Part shown: positions 52,080-61,713 of the stretch, piece by piece
How positions within the stretch are numbered: position 1 is the first letter of the stretch
Layout: every line of letters begins with the position of its first letter
Assembly: GCA_014156375.1 (NCBI GenBank)
Contig: RQJH01000002.1
Coordinates: 278,331-342,330 of the forward strand
DNA length: 64,000 bases
Reading direction: 5' to 3'
Origin: Enterobacteriaceae bacterium 89
Lineage (GTDB): Bacteria > Pseudomonadota > Gammaproteobacteria > Enterobacterales > Enterobacteriaceae
Translations under genes and position numbers: made by a program
The notes under the pieces: model-generated
Seen by the model: the letters and a program-made list of their open reading frames with translations, nothing else
What the model was told of the DNA's origin: nothing
Databases searched by the model: none

Positions 52080-52891
52080 GACTTCTTCGACTGCTCACAA
52101 AGTGGGGCCAGAAATTCAAACAGCTCACGTGAAAGATAGCGAGTGTCCGCAAATTGATTCACCGGAACGACAGGCATCAGCGCATTACAGACAACGACTT
52201 CATCTGCCTGACGCACTGCCTCTTCCCGGGCATTGACTTCGACAACGCGATAACGGCTTTGTGCCAGCAGGGAAAGACAATGCTGACGCATGATGCCATT
52301 GACGCCCGCGTGGTCGAGCCGTGGCGTGAAGACGGTGTCGCCTGCACGCCAGAATAAATTAGCCGCACAGCATTCCGTAACCCACCCTTCGCTGTCAAGA
52401 ACCAGCGCCTCGTCGGCGGTTGTCTGTTCAAGATGCGTGCGAATGAGCACCTGCTCAAGGCGATTGAGATGTTTAATGCCGGCAAGAGCAGGATTGCGGC
52501 CCAGACGCATCGGGCTCAGCGCGAGAGAGATGCCCTGCTGCTGCCAGAGCGGATAATGAGCAGGCGCCGGGGAAACGGAAAGTATGCGGGTGGGCGTCTG
52601 ACAGCCTGCGGTGCTGTACCCTCGCCCGCCGCTTCCCCGGGTGATCGTCACTTTCAGCACACCTTCTGCGTGGTTAACCGCCAGTGCTGTCATTTCCTGC
52701 TCGAGTGTTTCCCATTCCGCAAAAGGAATCATCAGCGTCTTGCAGTTCTCCTGCAGGCGATTCAGGTGCGCCGACAGCCATTCCACTCTTCCCTCACGAA
52801 TTCGTGCGGTGGTAAAACAGCCATCACCAAACTGCACCGCCCGGTCATTTACCGGCAGCATGTTCTGTTCCACACCATTAATCAGGGACAT
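52076..52891 (-). CDS. pabC: Aminodeoxychorismate lyase
   Basis: Releases pyruvate from 4-amino-4-deoxychorismate to give 4-aminobenzoate for folate. A fold-type IV PLP enzyme of 271 residues. The cofactor lysine is in [12 protein letters not shown], and RGSGGRGYS and [14 protein letters not shown] are active-site segments. It lies between the fabF terminator and mltG. Confidence 0.95.
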   Translation of the reverse strand: MSLINGVEQNMLPVNDRAVQFGDGCFTTARIREGRVEWLSAHLNRLQENCKTLMIPFAEWETLEQEMTALAVNHAEGVLKVTITRGSGGRGYSTAGCQTPTRILSVSPAPAHYPLWQQQGISLALSPMRLGRNPALAGIKHLNRLEQVLIRTHLEQTTADEALVLDSEGWVTECCAANLFWRAGDTVFTPRLDHAGVNGIMRQHCLSLLAQSRYRVVEVNAREEAVRQADEVVVCNALMPVVPVNQFADTRYLSRELFEFLAPLCEQSKKS

Positions 52892-52956
52892 AGCGGCTCC
52901 TTTTCTGCGGGTCAGATAGTCTGGCAGCGAGAGTGAGCGAAAACAAGGAGATTCAG

Positions 52957-52983
52957 ATGAAAGAAAGGCCCGCAGAGCGGGCC
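52957..52983 (-). terminator. Terminator between fabF and pabC
   Basis: On the minus strand GGCCCGC-TCT-GCGGGCC is followed by TTTCTTTCAT. It is probably partial, because pabC and later genes are expressed with the fab cluster in E. coli. Confidence 0.75.
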
Positions 52984-53004
52984 TTCAGAGCAGAGCGAAA
53001 CGGG

Positions 53005-54300
<1,296 letters not shown>

Positions 54301-54334
54301 TCAGGCGGTCGAATGACCGCCTGGAGATGTTCAC

Positions 54335-54571
54335 TTACGCCTGGTGACCGTTGATGTAATCAATGGCAGCCTGAACGGTGGTGATTTTCTCAGCTTCTTC
54401 GTCCGGAATCTCAGTATCAAACTCTTCTTCCAGAGCCATTACCAGCTCAACGGTGTCAAGAGAATCAGCGCCCAGGTCTTCAACGAAGGAAGCATTGTTG
54501 GTAACTTCTTCCTGCTTAACGCCCAGCTGTTCGCCGATAATTTTCTTAACGCGTTCTTCGATAGTGCTCAT
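54335..54571 (-). CDS. acpP: Acyl carrier protein
   Basis: A 78-residue acidic four-helix protein that carries growing acyl chains. The phosphopantetheine serine is S37 (S36 after Met removal) in [12 protein letters not shown]. Nearly identical to E. coli AcpP. Confidence 0.99.
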
Positions 54572-54616
54572 ACTCTTAAATTTCCTATCAAAACTCGCTT
54601 TCGCGATGGTTTTCGT

Positions 54617-54644
54617 AGTGTATAAAATGTTGAAAAATTTGCAA
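54617..54644 (-). promoter_or_regulatory. Candidate acpP promoter
   Basis: On the minus strand TTGCAA and TACACT are 16 bp apart, giving a leader of about 40 nt. The 210-bp gap between fabG and acpP leaves room for it and would explain the separate high expression of acpP. Confidence 0.45.
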
Positions 54645-54781
54645 CTAAATCCCGGCAGGTCTTACCACGATTTTACGCTATTTTGCGGGTGTTTGCCCTA
54701 ATAACGCAAATCATTTTGCACTATAAAATGTTCAGAAGCGCACAGACTGCGCGGATCCTACACATTTTGTGCAAACTACGG

Positions 54782-55516
54782 TCAGACCATGTACATTCCG
54801 CCGTTGACGTGCAGAGTTTCACCAGTGATGTAACTCGCTTCGTCAGAGGCTAAGAATGCCACCGCACTGGCGATCTCTTTTGGATCACCAAGGCGCCCCG
54901 CCGGAACCGCTGCCAGCGTACCCGCACGCTGCTCATCAGTCAGCGCACGCGTCATGTCCGTTTCAATAAAGCCCGGAGCAACAACGTTCACAGTAATACC
55001 GCGAGACGCAACTTCACGCGCCAGCGACTTACTGAAACCAATCAGACCCGCTTTCGCCGCAGCGTAGTTGGCCTGACCAGCATTTCCCATGGTACCTACC
55101 ACAGAACCGATAGTGATAATACGCCCATGACGCTTTTTCATCATAGCTCGCATTACCGCTTTTGACAGACGGAAAACAGATGACAGGTTGGTTTCGAGAA
55201 TGTCGTTCCACTCATCATCTTTCATTCGCATTAACAGGTTATCACGAGTGATCCCGGCATTATTGACCAGAATATCCACTTCGCCAAACTCTGCGCGAAT
55301 ATTTCCCAGAACAGATTCGATAGATGCCGGGTCGGTCACGTTCAACATCAGACCTTTACCGTTGGCACCCAAATAATCGCTGATTGCCTGCGCGCCGCTT
55401 TCGCTGGTCGCAGTCCCTACCACTTTCGCGCCACGGGCAACGAGCATTTCAGCGATAGCACGGCCAATACCGCGGCTTGCACCGGTAACCAGCGCGATTT
55501 TTCCTTCAAAACTCAT
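54782..55516 (-). CDS. fabG: 3-oxoacyl-ACP reductase
   Basis: The NADPH-dependent second step of each elongation cycle. A short-chain dehydrogenase of 244 residues from ATG 55516 (MSFEGKIALV). The cofactor motif is TGASRGIGRAI and the catalytic set lies in GSVVGTMG and YAAAKAG. A start at 55546 would add an unsupported extension reaching into fabD. Confidence 0.98.
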   Translation of the reverse strand: MSFEGKIALVTGASRGIGRAIAEMLVARGAKVVGTATSESGAQAISDYLGANGKGLMLNVTDPASIESVLGNIRAEFGEVDILVNNAGITRDNLLMRMKDDEWNDILETNLSSVFRLSKAVMRAMMKKRHGRIITIGSVVGTMGNAGQANYAAAKAGLIGFSKSLAREVASRGITVNVVAPGFIETDMTRALTDEQRAGTLAAVPAGRLGDPKEIASAVAFLASDEASYITGETLHVNGGMYMV

Positions 55517-55535
55517 GGTTTTGTTTTTCCTTTTA

Positions 55536-56465
55536 TTATTGCTCAAGCGCCGCTGACATTGCCGCCGGCTCGTTAAGCGCCGACGCAGTCAGGGTGTCAA
55601 CAATACGTTTAGTCAGACCGGTGAGGACTTTACCCGGGCCGACTTCATACAGATGCTCAACGCCTTCAGCTGCCATGAACTCAACGGTTTTGGTCCACTG
55701 AACCGGGCTGTACAGCTGACGAACCAGAGCACCGCGGATAGCTTCCGCGTCAGTTTCACACTTCACATCCACGTTGTTGATAACGGGGATCTGCGGTGCG
55801 TTAAAGGCAATTTTCGCCAGTTCGGCTTCCAGTTTCTCTGCGGCAGGCTTCATCAGCGCACAGTGAGACGGCACGCTTACCGGCAGCGGCAGTGCACGCT
55901 TCGCGCCAGCGGCTTTACAGGCTGCACCCGCACGTTCAACGGCTTCTTTATGCCCTGCGATAACCACCTGGCCCGGAGAATTAAAGTTGACCGGAGAAAC
56001 CACCTGGCCTTCTGCGGATTCTTCACAGGCTTTGGCAATAGACGCATCATCCAGACCGATGATCGCTGACATGCCGCCAGTCCCTTCCGGAACGGCTTCC
56101 TGCATGAACTTGCCACGCAGTTCAACCAAACGCACGGCGTCGGCAAAAGCGATAACGCCTGCGCAAACCAGCGCAGAGTATTCACCCAGGCTGTGACCCG
56201 CCATCAGCTTCGGCGCTTTACCGCCCTGCTGCTGCCATACGCGATACAGCGCAACGGATGCGGTCAGCAGCGCAGGCTGGGTTTGCCAGGTTTTGTTCAG
56301 CTCTTCCGCCGGGCCCTGTTGAGTCAGCGCCCACAGATCGTAGCCCAGAGCTTTTGAAGCTTCAGCAAACGTCTCTTCGATAACCGGATACTGCGCGGCC
56401 ATATCGGCCAGCATACCTACGGTCTGAGAACCCTGTCCCGGGAACACAAAAGCAAATTGCGTCAT
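55536..56465 (-). CDS. fabD: Malonyl-CoA:ACP transacylase
   Basis: Loads malonyl groups on ACP. The 309 residues show the nucleophile S92 in GHSLGEYSAL, the N-terminal GQGSQ oxyanion segment and the catalytic histidine in SVPSHCALM. fabG follows after 19 bases. Confidence 0.98.
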   Translation of the reverse strand: MTQFAFVFPGQGSQTVGMLADMAAQYPVIEETFAEASKALGYDLWALTQQGPAEELNKTWQTQPALLTASVALYRVWQQQGGKAPKLMAGHSLGEYSALVCAGVIAFADAVRLVELRGKFMQEAVPEGTGGMSAIIGLDDASIAKACEESAEGQVVSPVNFNSPGQVVIAGHKEAVERAGAACKAAGAKRALPLPVSVPSHCALMKPAAEKLEAELAKIAFNAPQIPVINNVDVKCETDAEAIRGALVRQLYSPVQWTKTVEFMAAEGVEHLYEVGPGKVLTGLTKRIVDTLTASALNEPAAMSAALEQ

Positions 56466-56479
56466 CTTGTAATCCTTAA

Positions 56480-57433
56480 TTAGAAACGAACCAGAGCGGA
56501 GCCCCAGGTGAAACCGCCGCCGAAGGCTTCAAGCAGAACCAACTGACCGCGCTTAATACGGCCATCGCGGACGGCTTCGTCAAATGCGCAAGGTACGGAA
56601 GCCGCGGAGGTGTTGCCGTGACGATCAAGCGTCACCACAACGTTATCCATTGGCATACCCAGTTTCTTCGCCGTGGCGCTGATAATGCGCAGGTTAGCCT
56701 GATGCGGCACCAGCCAGTCCAGCTCGGTCCGTTCGAGGTTGTTCGCAGCCAGCGTCTCTTCAACGATGTTTGCCAGCTCTTTCACCGCGACCTTGAACAC
56801 TTCATTACCTGCCATTGTCAGGTGAATGGAGTTTTCCGGATGCACGCGATCGGCGTTTGGCAGAGTCAGCAGTTCACCGTAGTTACCATCTGCATGCAGA
56901 TGAGTAGAGATGATACCCGGCTCCTCAGAAGCGCTCAGAACGACAGCGCCTGCGCCATCGCCAAAAATAATGATGGTTCCGCGATCGGTAGGATCGCAGG
57001 TGCGGGCCAGCACGTCAGCGCCAATAACCAGCGCGTGCTTGACCGCACCAGATTTTACGTACTGATCGGCAATGCTCAGCGCATAGGTAAAACCTGCGCA
57101 TGCTGCCGCAACGTCAAACGCCGGGCAGCCTTTAACGCCCAGCATAGACTGGATCTGACAGGCCGCGCTCGGAAACGCGTGAGTCGCAGAAGTGGTGGCG
57201 ACCACGATCAGGCCGATTTGCTCTGCATCGACGCCCGCCATTTCCAGCGCACGCTTAGCGGCTTCAAAGCCCATTGTTGACACGGACTCATCAGGCCCGG
57301 CGATACGACGCTCACGGATACCTGTACGGGTGACAATCCACTCGTCAGACGTGTCTACCATTTTTTCCAGGTCGGCGTTGGTACGCACTTGTTCTGGCAG
57401 ATAGCTGCCGGTACCTACAATCTTCGTATACAT
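56480..57433 (-). CDS. fabH: 3-oxoacyl-ACP synthase III
   Basis: Starts fatty-acid synthesis by condensing acetyl-CoA with malonyl-ACP. The catalytic triad is visible: C112 in AAACAGF, His in VPHQANLRI and Asn in HGNTSAAS. The 317 residues equal the E. coli length. Confidence 0.98.
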   Translation of the reverse strand: MYTKIVGTGSYLPEQVRTNADLEKMVDTSDEWIVTRTGIRERRIAGPDESVSTMGFEAAKRALEMAGVDAEQIGLIVVATTSATHAFPSAACQIQSMLGVKGCPAFDVAAACAGFTYALSIADQYVKSGAVKHALVIGADVLARTCDPTDRGTIIIFGDGAGAVVLSASEEPGIISTHLHADGNYGELLTLPNADRVHPENSIHLTMAGNEVFKVAVKELANIVEETLAANNLERTELDWLVPHQANLRIISATAKKLGMPMDNVVVTLDRHGNTSAASVPCAFDEAVRDGRIKRGQLVLLEAFGGGFTWGSALVRF

Positions 57434-57439
57434 GTACGC

Positions 57440-58474
57440 TCAGTCTTTTGGTGGTAATACAGATTCGAGGCGAGCGGCGATCCGCTGTGGGACCTCCCGC
57501 TGCACCGCCTGCACTGCCTGTTCAATCGCCACGCTGAACGCGCGCTGATTGGCTGCACCATGACTCTTAATCACCGTGCCGCGCAATCCTAACAGACAGG
57601 CGCCATTATACTGGTCGGGGTTGAGGTGACTGAATCGCCGCGAGAGGCTTTTTTGTAACCAATGCTTCAAAATTTTCAGCCACCACGGTCGTTTTTTCCC
57701 CTCACCCTGAGATTTCAGCAGGGAAAGAAACATTCTGACAACGCCTTCCATGGTTTTTAATGTGACGTTGCCCGTAAATCCGTCACAAACCAGCACGTCT
57801 GTCTTGCCGGTCAATAATTCGTTGGCTTCAAGATAGCCAATGTAGTTGAGAGACGAGACCGTTTTCAGCATAGCCGACGCGTCACGAATGCTCTCGTGAC
57901 CTTTCATCTCTTCTTCCCCGATATTCAGCAGCGCCACGCGCGGCTGTTTGATGCCGACCACTTCCTCGGCCATCACCGCGCCCATCACCGCAAACTGCAC
58001 GAGCATGGTGCTGTCGCAGTCTACGTTGGCGCCTAAATCGAGGACTACAGTTTTGCCCTTCTGCTGATGCGGCAGAACCGTCACCAGCGCCGGGCGCTCA
58101 ATCCCCTCGATGGGTTTGAGCAGTAATTTAGCCAGCCCCATCAGCGCACCGGTATTTCCGGCGCTGACGCAGGCCTGCGCTCTGCCCTCTTTAACCAGCT
58201 CAAGCGCGATCCGCATTGAACTGCCGCGGCTGTTGCGAACGGCATGAGCCGGACGGACATCACTGGCGATAACTGACTGCGCAGGAATAATCTGCAGACG
58301 TGAACGTTGTTCGAAGTCAGCTTTAGCGAGTAATGGCGTTATGGTGTCGGGATCTCCGACGAGAAGAAGCGAGAGCTGTAAGTTAGCGTGCAGTGCCTGC
58401 AATGCTGCAGGCACCGTCACGGAAGGGCCAAAATCGCCCCCCATGACATCTAACGCAAGGGTCAGATGTGTCAA
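57440..58474 (-). CDS. plsX: Phosphate acyltransferase PlsX
   Basis: Makes acyl-phosphate from acyl-ACP for phospholipid synthesis; peripheral on the inner membrane. [42 protein letters not shown] and [16 protein letters not shown] are family blocks. The length is 344 residues, about 12 fewer than E. coli: the tail ends [11 protein letters not shown]. fabH starts only 6 bases after it. Confidence 0.96.
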   Translation of the reverse strand: MTHLTLALDVMGGDFGPSVTVPAALQALHANLQLSLLLVGDPDTITPLLAKADFEQRSRLQIIPAQSVIASDVRPAHAVRNSRGSSMRIALELVKEGRAQACVSAGNTGALMGLAKLLLKPIEGIERPALVTVLPHQQKGKTVVLDLGANVDCDSTMLVQFAVMGAVMAEEVVGIKQPRVALLNIGEEEMKGHESIRDASAMLKTVSSLNYIGYLEANELLTGKTDVLVCDGFTGNVTLKTMEGVVRMFLSLLKSQGEGKKRPWWLKILKHWLQKSLSRRFSHLNPDQYNGACLLGLRGTVIKSHGAANQRAFSVAIEQAVQAVQREVPQRIAARLESVLPPKD

Positions 58475-58494
58475 GGTTTCGTCGCCGCCTGGTT

Positions 58495-58523
58495 CGGTTA
58501 TCCCCGCTTACACGGGGAAATCC
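58495..58523. repeat. Hairpin resembling a single type I-E CRISPR repeat
   Basis: CGGTTATCCCCGCTTACACG followed by GGGAAATCC resembles the inverted E. coli I-E repeat (CGGTTTATCCCCGC...CGGGGAACAC) with one gap. There is a single copy, no spacer array and no cas gene. The CCCCG/CGGGG stem in the rpmF-plsX gap is the sure part. Confidence 0.4.
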
Positions 58524-58552
58524 TCACTAAGCTTCATCACGCTCGCGCGTGA

Positions 58553-58738
<186 letters not shown>

Positions 58739-58742
58739 TCAA

Positions 58743-59261
58743 TTACTTTTTTAAACTGGCTAATACGGCAAATGGGTTTGGTTTTTGTGCCTCTTCAGGC
58801 AGTTCGCCAAAGACCATGTCCGCGTCGGACACTTCACAGTGTTCAGAATCATGCACCGGAACTACAGGCAAGGAGAGAATGATTTCATCCTCGACCAAAG
58901 CCCGCAGGTCGATTTCACCGAATTCGTTAACCTCAATCGGCTCATACGCTTCCGGGAGTGCCTCAGCCTGCTCATCATTTTTGACCGGGCTGAAACAATA
59001 CGTTGTGTGAACAGCATGTGGAAACGGTTTCCCGCAGCGCTGGCATTCGAGAGTCACCGCAACCTTCGCATCGCCTTTAATAACGGCGAGACGCTGATTG
59101 TCGATGGCGAATGTCATGTCGCATTCTACATCACTGTCCACACTGACTACAGACTCAGCAAGACGCTCCACCTGCTCCGGGGTGTAGACACCCTGGTAAT
59201 CGAGGCGTTTTTGAGCGGTGCGAACCGGGTCAAGAGTCAGGGGTAATTTTACCTTTTGCAT
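58743..59261 (-). CDS. yceD: DUF177 protein YceD, possible 23S rRNA accumulation factor
   Basis: A 172-residue protein starting [24 protein letters not shown], with a CQRCGKPF pair that may bind metal and an acidic C-terminal half. Members are linked to 23S rRNA or ribosome maturation; the mechanism is not established. First gene of the rpmF-plsX-fab operon. Confidence 0.94.
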   Translation of the reverse strand: MQKVKLPLTLDPVRTAQKRLDYQGVYTPEQVERLAESVVSVDSDVECDMTFAIDNQRLAVIKGDAKVAVTLECQRCGKPFPHAVHTTYCFSPVKNDEQAEALPEAYEPIEVNEFGEIDLRALVEDEIILSLPVVPVHDSEHCEVSDADMVFGELPEEAQKPNPFAVLASLKK

Positions 59262-59270
59262 AGGGCGCGC

Positions 59271-59299
59271 ATATTAACTTTGTAACGTCTTAGAGTCAA
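59271..59299 (-). promoter_or_regulatory. yceD promoter placing the start close to the ATG
   Basis: On the minus strand TTGACT and TAATAT are separated by exactly 17 bp. The -10 ends 9 bases before the yceD ATG, so the transcript would begin within about 3 bases of the start codon. No Shine-Dalgarno is seen. Confidence 0.75.
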
Positions 59300-59326
59300 A
59301 GAAAAAGGCACCCGCAGGAGCCTTTT
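59297..59326 (-). terminator. Terminator-like hairpin upstream of the yceD promoter
   Basis: On the minus strand AAAAGGC and GCCTTTT flank a 10-nt loop and are followed by TCTTTG. It overlaps the -35 of yceD and could stop rluC read-through. Confidence 0.55.
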
Positions 59327-59402
59327 GCCAATTATTCGCACACATTGCGGCCTGTAGTTTAAAATGTCGCAATCCGAATCACCAGATCCTGGTAAAAAAA
59401 AT

Positions 59403-59987
59403 ATGCCACAACTGATTCTTGCTTCCACTTCCCCCTACCGCCGCGAGCTGTTAAAGAAGCTGCACTTGCCTTTCGAATGTGCCGCGCCGGAAGTGGATGA
59501 AATGCCGTTGCCCAGCGAGCCACCGCGCCAGTTGGTGCTGCGTCTTGCACAAGCTAAGGCTAAAGCCCTTGCCGAACGCTATCCCAACCATCTGATCATC
59601 GGTTCTGACCAGGTTTGCGTACTGGACGGAAAAATCACCGGTAAGCCGCATACCGAAGAAAACGCGCGCCAGCAGCTGCGTAAGGCCAGCGGGCATGTTG
59701 TCACCTTCTATACCGGCCTGGCGCTGTACAATAGCGCTAACGGCCATTTGCAAACGGAATGCGAGCCGTTTGACGTGCACTTCCGCCAGCTTTCCGATAG
59801 TGAAATAGCGCACTACGTGCAGAAGGAGCAGCCGCTGAACTGCGCAGGGAGCTTTAAGAGTGAGGGATTAGGAATTGCGCTGTTTGACAGGCTGGAAGGC
59901 CGGGATCCGAACACGCTGGTAGGATTGCCGTTGATTGCGTTAACGAAGATGCTGCGTCACGAAGGGATGAATCCGTTATTGGGATAA
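59403..59987 (+). CDS. yceF: 7-methyl-GTP pyrophosphatase YceF (Maf family)
   Basis: A house-cleaning nucleotide pyrophosphatase specific for m7GTP in E. coli. The start at 59403 ([17 protein letters not shown]) gives 194 residues. The catalytic base is in [12 protein letters not shown], and [11 protein letters not shown] and [13 protein letters not shown] are family blocks. It stands alone on the plus strand between yceD and rluC. Confidence 0.95.
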   Translation: MPQLILASTSPYRRELLKKLHLPFECAAPEVDEMPLPSEPPRQLVLRLAQAKAKALAERYPNHLIIGSDQVCVLDGKITGKPHTEENARQQLRKASGHVVTFYTGLALYNSANGHLQTECEPFDVHFRQLSDSEIAHYVQKEQPLNCAGSFKSEGLGIALFDRLEGRDPNTLVGLPLIALTKMLRHEGMNPLLG

Positions 59988-59992
59988 ATCAC

Positions 59993-60062
59993 TGCCCGGC
60001 GGTGCTTCGCTTGCGCGGACCTACGGATAATGAAGCCGGGTAAGGCGCAGCCGCACCCGGCA
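59993..60062. repeat. REP pair between yceF and rluC
   Basis: TGCCCGGCGGTGCTTCGCTT then GCGCGGACCTACGG faces GAAGCCGGGTAAGGCGCAGCCGCACCCGGCA. It lies between convergent gene ends. Confidence 0.8.
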
Positions 60063-60068
60063 ATTTCG

Positions 60069-61022
60069 TTACTTCTGACTACGTAACACCTGTAAGCAGC
60101 GTTTCAGCTGAGCGTCCATCGGCGCTTCAATACGCAGTGTCTCACCCGTGCCCGGATGGGTAAACTTCAGCGCGGCGGCATGCAGGAACAGGCGATTAAG
60201 CCCTGTCCCCGCCAGCTGTTTATCAAACTCGCGATCGCCATATCGGTCGTCAAACGCAATCGGGTGACCGGCGTGCAGGGTGTGCACACGAATCTGATGC
60301 GTGCGCCCTGTTACCGGGCTACAGCGAACCAGCGTGGCGTGCGTGAAACGCTCTTCGACCTTAAAACGCGTCTCTGAAGGTTTGCCCTCCTGGCTCACAC
60401 GGACGATGCGCTCACCGCTCTGCAGAATATTTTTCAGCAAAGGTGCCTGCACAACTTTGGTATGTGACTGCCACTGCCCGCGCACCAGCGCCAGGTAATC
60501 CTTCTGCATCCCTTTTTCACGCAGTTGCTCGTGCAGGGAACGCAGTGCAGAACGTTTTTTCGCGACCAGCAGGACGCCGGAAGTGTCGCGGTCAAGGCGA
60601 TGCACTAACTCCAGGAAACGCGCTTCCGGACGCAGGGCGCGCAGCCCTTCAATCACGCCGAAGCTCAGGCCGCTGCCGCCGTGCACGGCCGTTCCCGAAG
60701 GCTTATTCAGCACCAGGATGTGATCGTCCTCATAAAGGATAACGTCACTCAGCGCCGCCACTTTTTGCAGATGAGGAGAAACAGCATCCTCTTCACGCTC
60801 GGCTACACGTACCGGTGGAATACGCACTTCGTCACCAGATTCCAGCTTATATTCTGGCTTCACGCGTTTTTTGTTCACGCGAACCTCACCCTTACGCAGG
60901 ATGCGGTAAATCATGCTTTTCGGCACGCCTTTCAGCTGGGTGCGCAAAAAGTTATCAATTCGCTGCCCTGCTTCATCTTCAGCAATGGCAACCATTTTTA
61001 CAGTCGGAGTCTCAGTTTTCAT
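60069..61022 (-). CDS. rluC: 23S rRNA pseudouridine(955/2504/2580) synthase
   Basis: Makes pseudouridine at three sites of 23S rRNA. An N-terminal S4 domain (about 18-80) precedes the RluA-type core with the catalytic aspartate in HRLDRDTSGVLLVAKK. The KPSGTAVHGG and GRTHQIRVH blocks are present. The length is 317 residues (E. coli 319). It is divergent from rne. Confidence 0.97.
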   Translation of the reverse strand: MKTETPTVKMVAIAEDEAGQRIDNFLRTQLKGVPKSMIYRILRKGEVRVNKKRVKPEYKLESGDEVRIPPVRVAEREEDAVSPHLQKVAALSDVILYEDDHILVLNKPSGTAVHGGSGLSFGVIEGLRALRPEARFLELVHRLDRDTSGVLLVAKKRSALRSLHEQLREKGMQKDYLALVRGQWQSHTKVVQAPLLKNILQSGERIVRVSQEGKPSETRFKVEERFTHATLVRCSPVTGRTHQIRVHTLHAGHPIAFDDRYGDREFDKQLAGTGLNRLFLHAAALKFTHPGTGETLRIEAPMDAQLKRCLQVLRSQK

Positions 61023-61352
61023 GGGGGGCGATTCTAAAGAGGCACAGGCATTCGCGCCACTCCTTTTTATGTGCTTATATTATCTTCTCATCCGTTCTCA
61101 TTTTTCATCTCACTGAAGGAATTGATGGTTATTAAACCAAACGGTTCCGTAAAGTGAAAAAACTGTGAGTAACCGGGTGATAAATGGTAAAAGTCATCTT
61201 GCTATAACAAGGTTAGCAGGGAATAATGATGCAGTTTTCCGTGCTTTCCCTTGTGTGTACAAGATGGTGTACGGAATGACCCATTTTGTCTGAATGATTT
61301 TTTATGCAGCAATGGCGTAAGACGTATTTATCTTTCAGACAGTTAGCGGGCT
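61023..61352. other. rluC-rne divergent promoter region
   Basis: About 330 bases without a gene. The rne promoters known in E. coli fall here, and an AT-rich stretch with a T run (61291-61310) precedes the expected start. I could not assign individual promoters with confidence. Confidence 0.4.
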
Positions 61353-61713
61353 GCGGGTTGCAGTCCTTACCGGTTGATACTCTGAATTTCAAGCCGCAGG
61401 AAAGCGGCAAACCTGGATCTCCAGGCGCTACTCCGGTGATGACTGGAGTAAGCAGGTGAAACCAACATCTGCGACTTGAAAAACAACGAGTATAAAAGGA
61501 ACCCTCTGCGGAGAATCACTCCCGGACAGTTCCCCTGAATAATTGCGCTGTGTTTCCGTTTGAAACGCAGGCTACCGACACTCTGCGCCTCCTAAGCGAG
61601 CGACAACCGTGAGGTTGGCGACGTGAACAGTCACGAGGCCATCGGTCTATCCCCGGCAAGGAAAACTCTGCCCGTAGCTTAGTCGTCAATGCAAGAATAA
61701 TGAGTAAGTTACG
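61353..61713 (+). ncRNA. rne 5' UTR autoregulatory leader (rne5 type)
   Basis: RNase E binds and cleaves its own long leader to limit its level. By comparison with the 361-nt E. coli leader the RNA should begin near 61353. Hairpins seen here are GCCGC/GCGGC (61393-61408), CCTGG/CCAGG (61412-61425), ACTCC/GGAGT and CAACC/GGTTG (61604-61617). A weak Shine-Dalgarno precedes the ATG. Confidence 0.75.

Noticed and set aside
58495-58523. CRISPR array
   Set aside because: Only one repeat-like unit, no spacers and no cas genes. Kept only as a low-confidence hairpin and a question.
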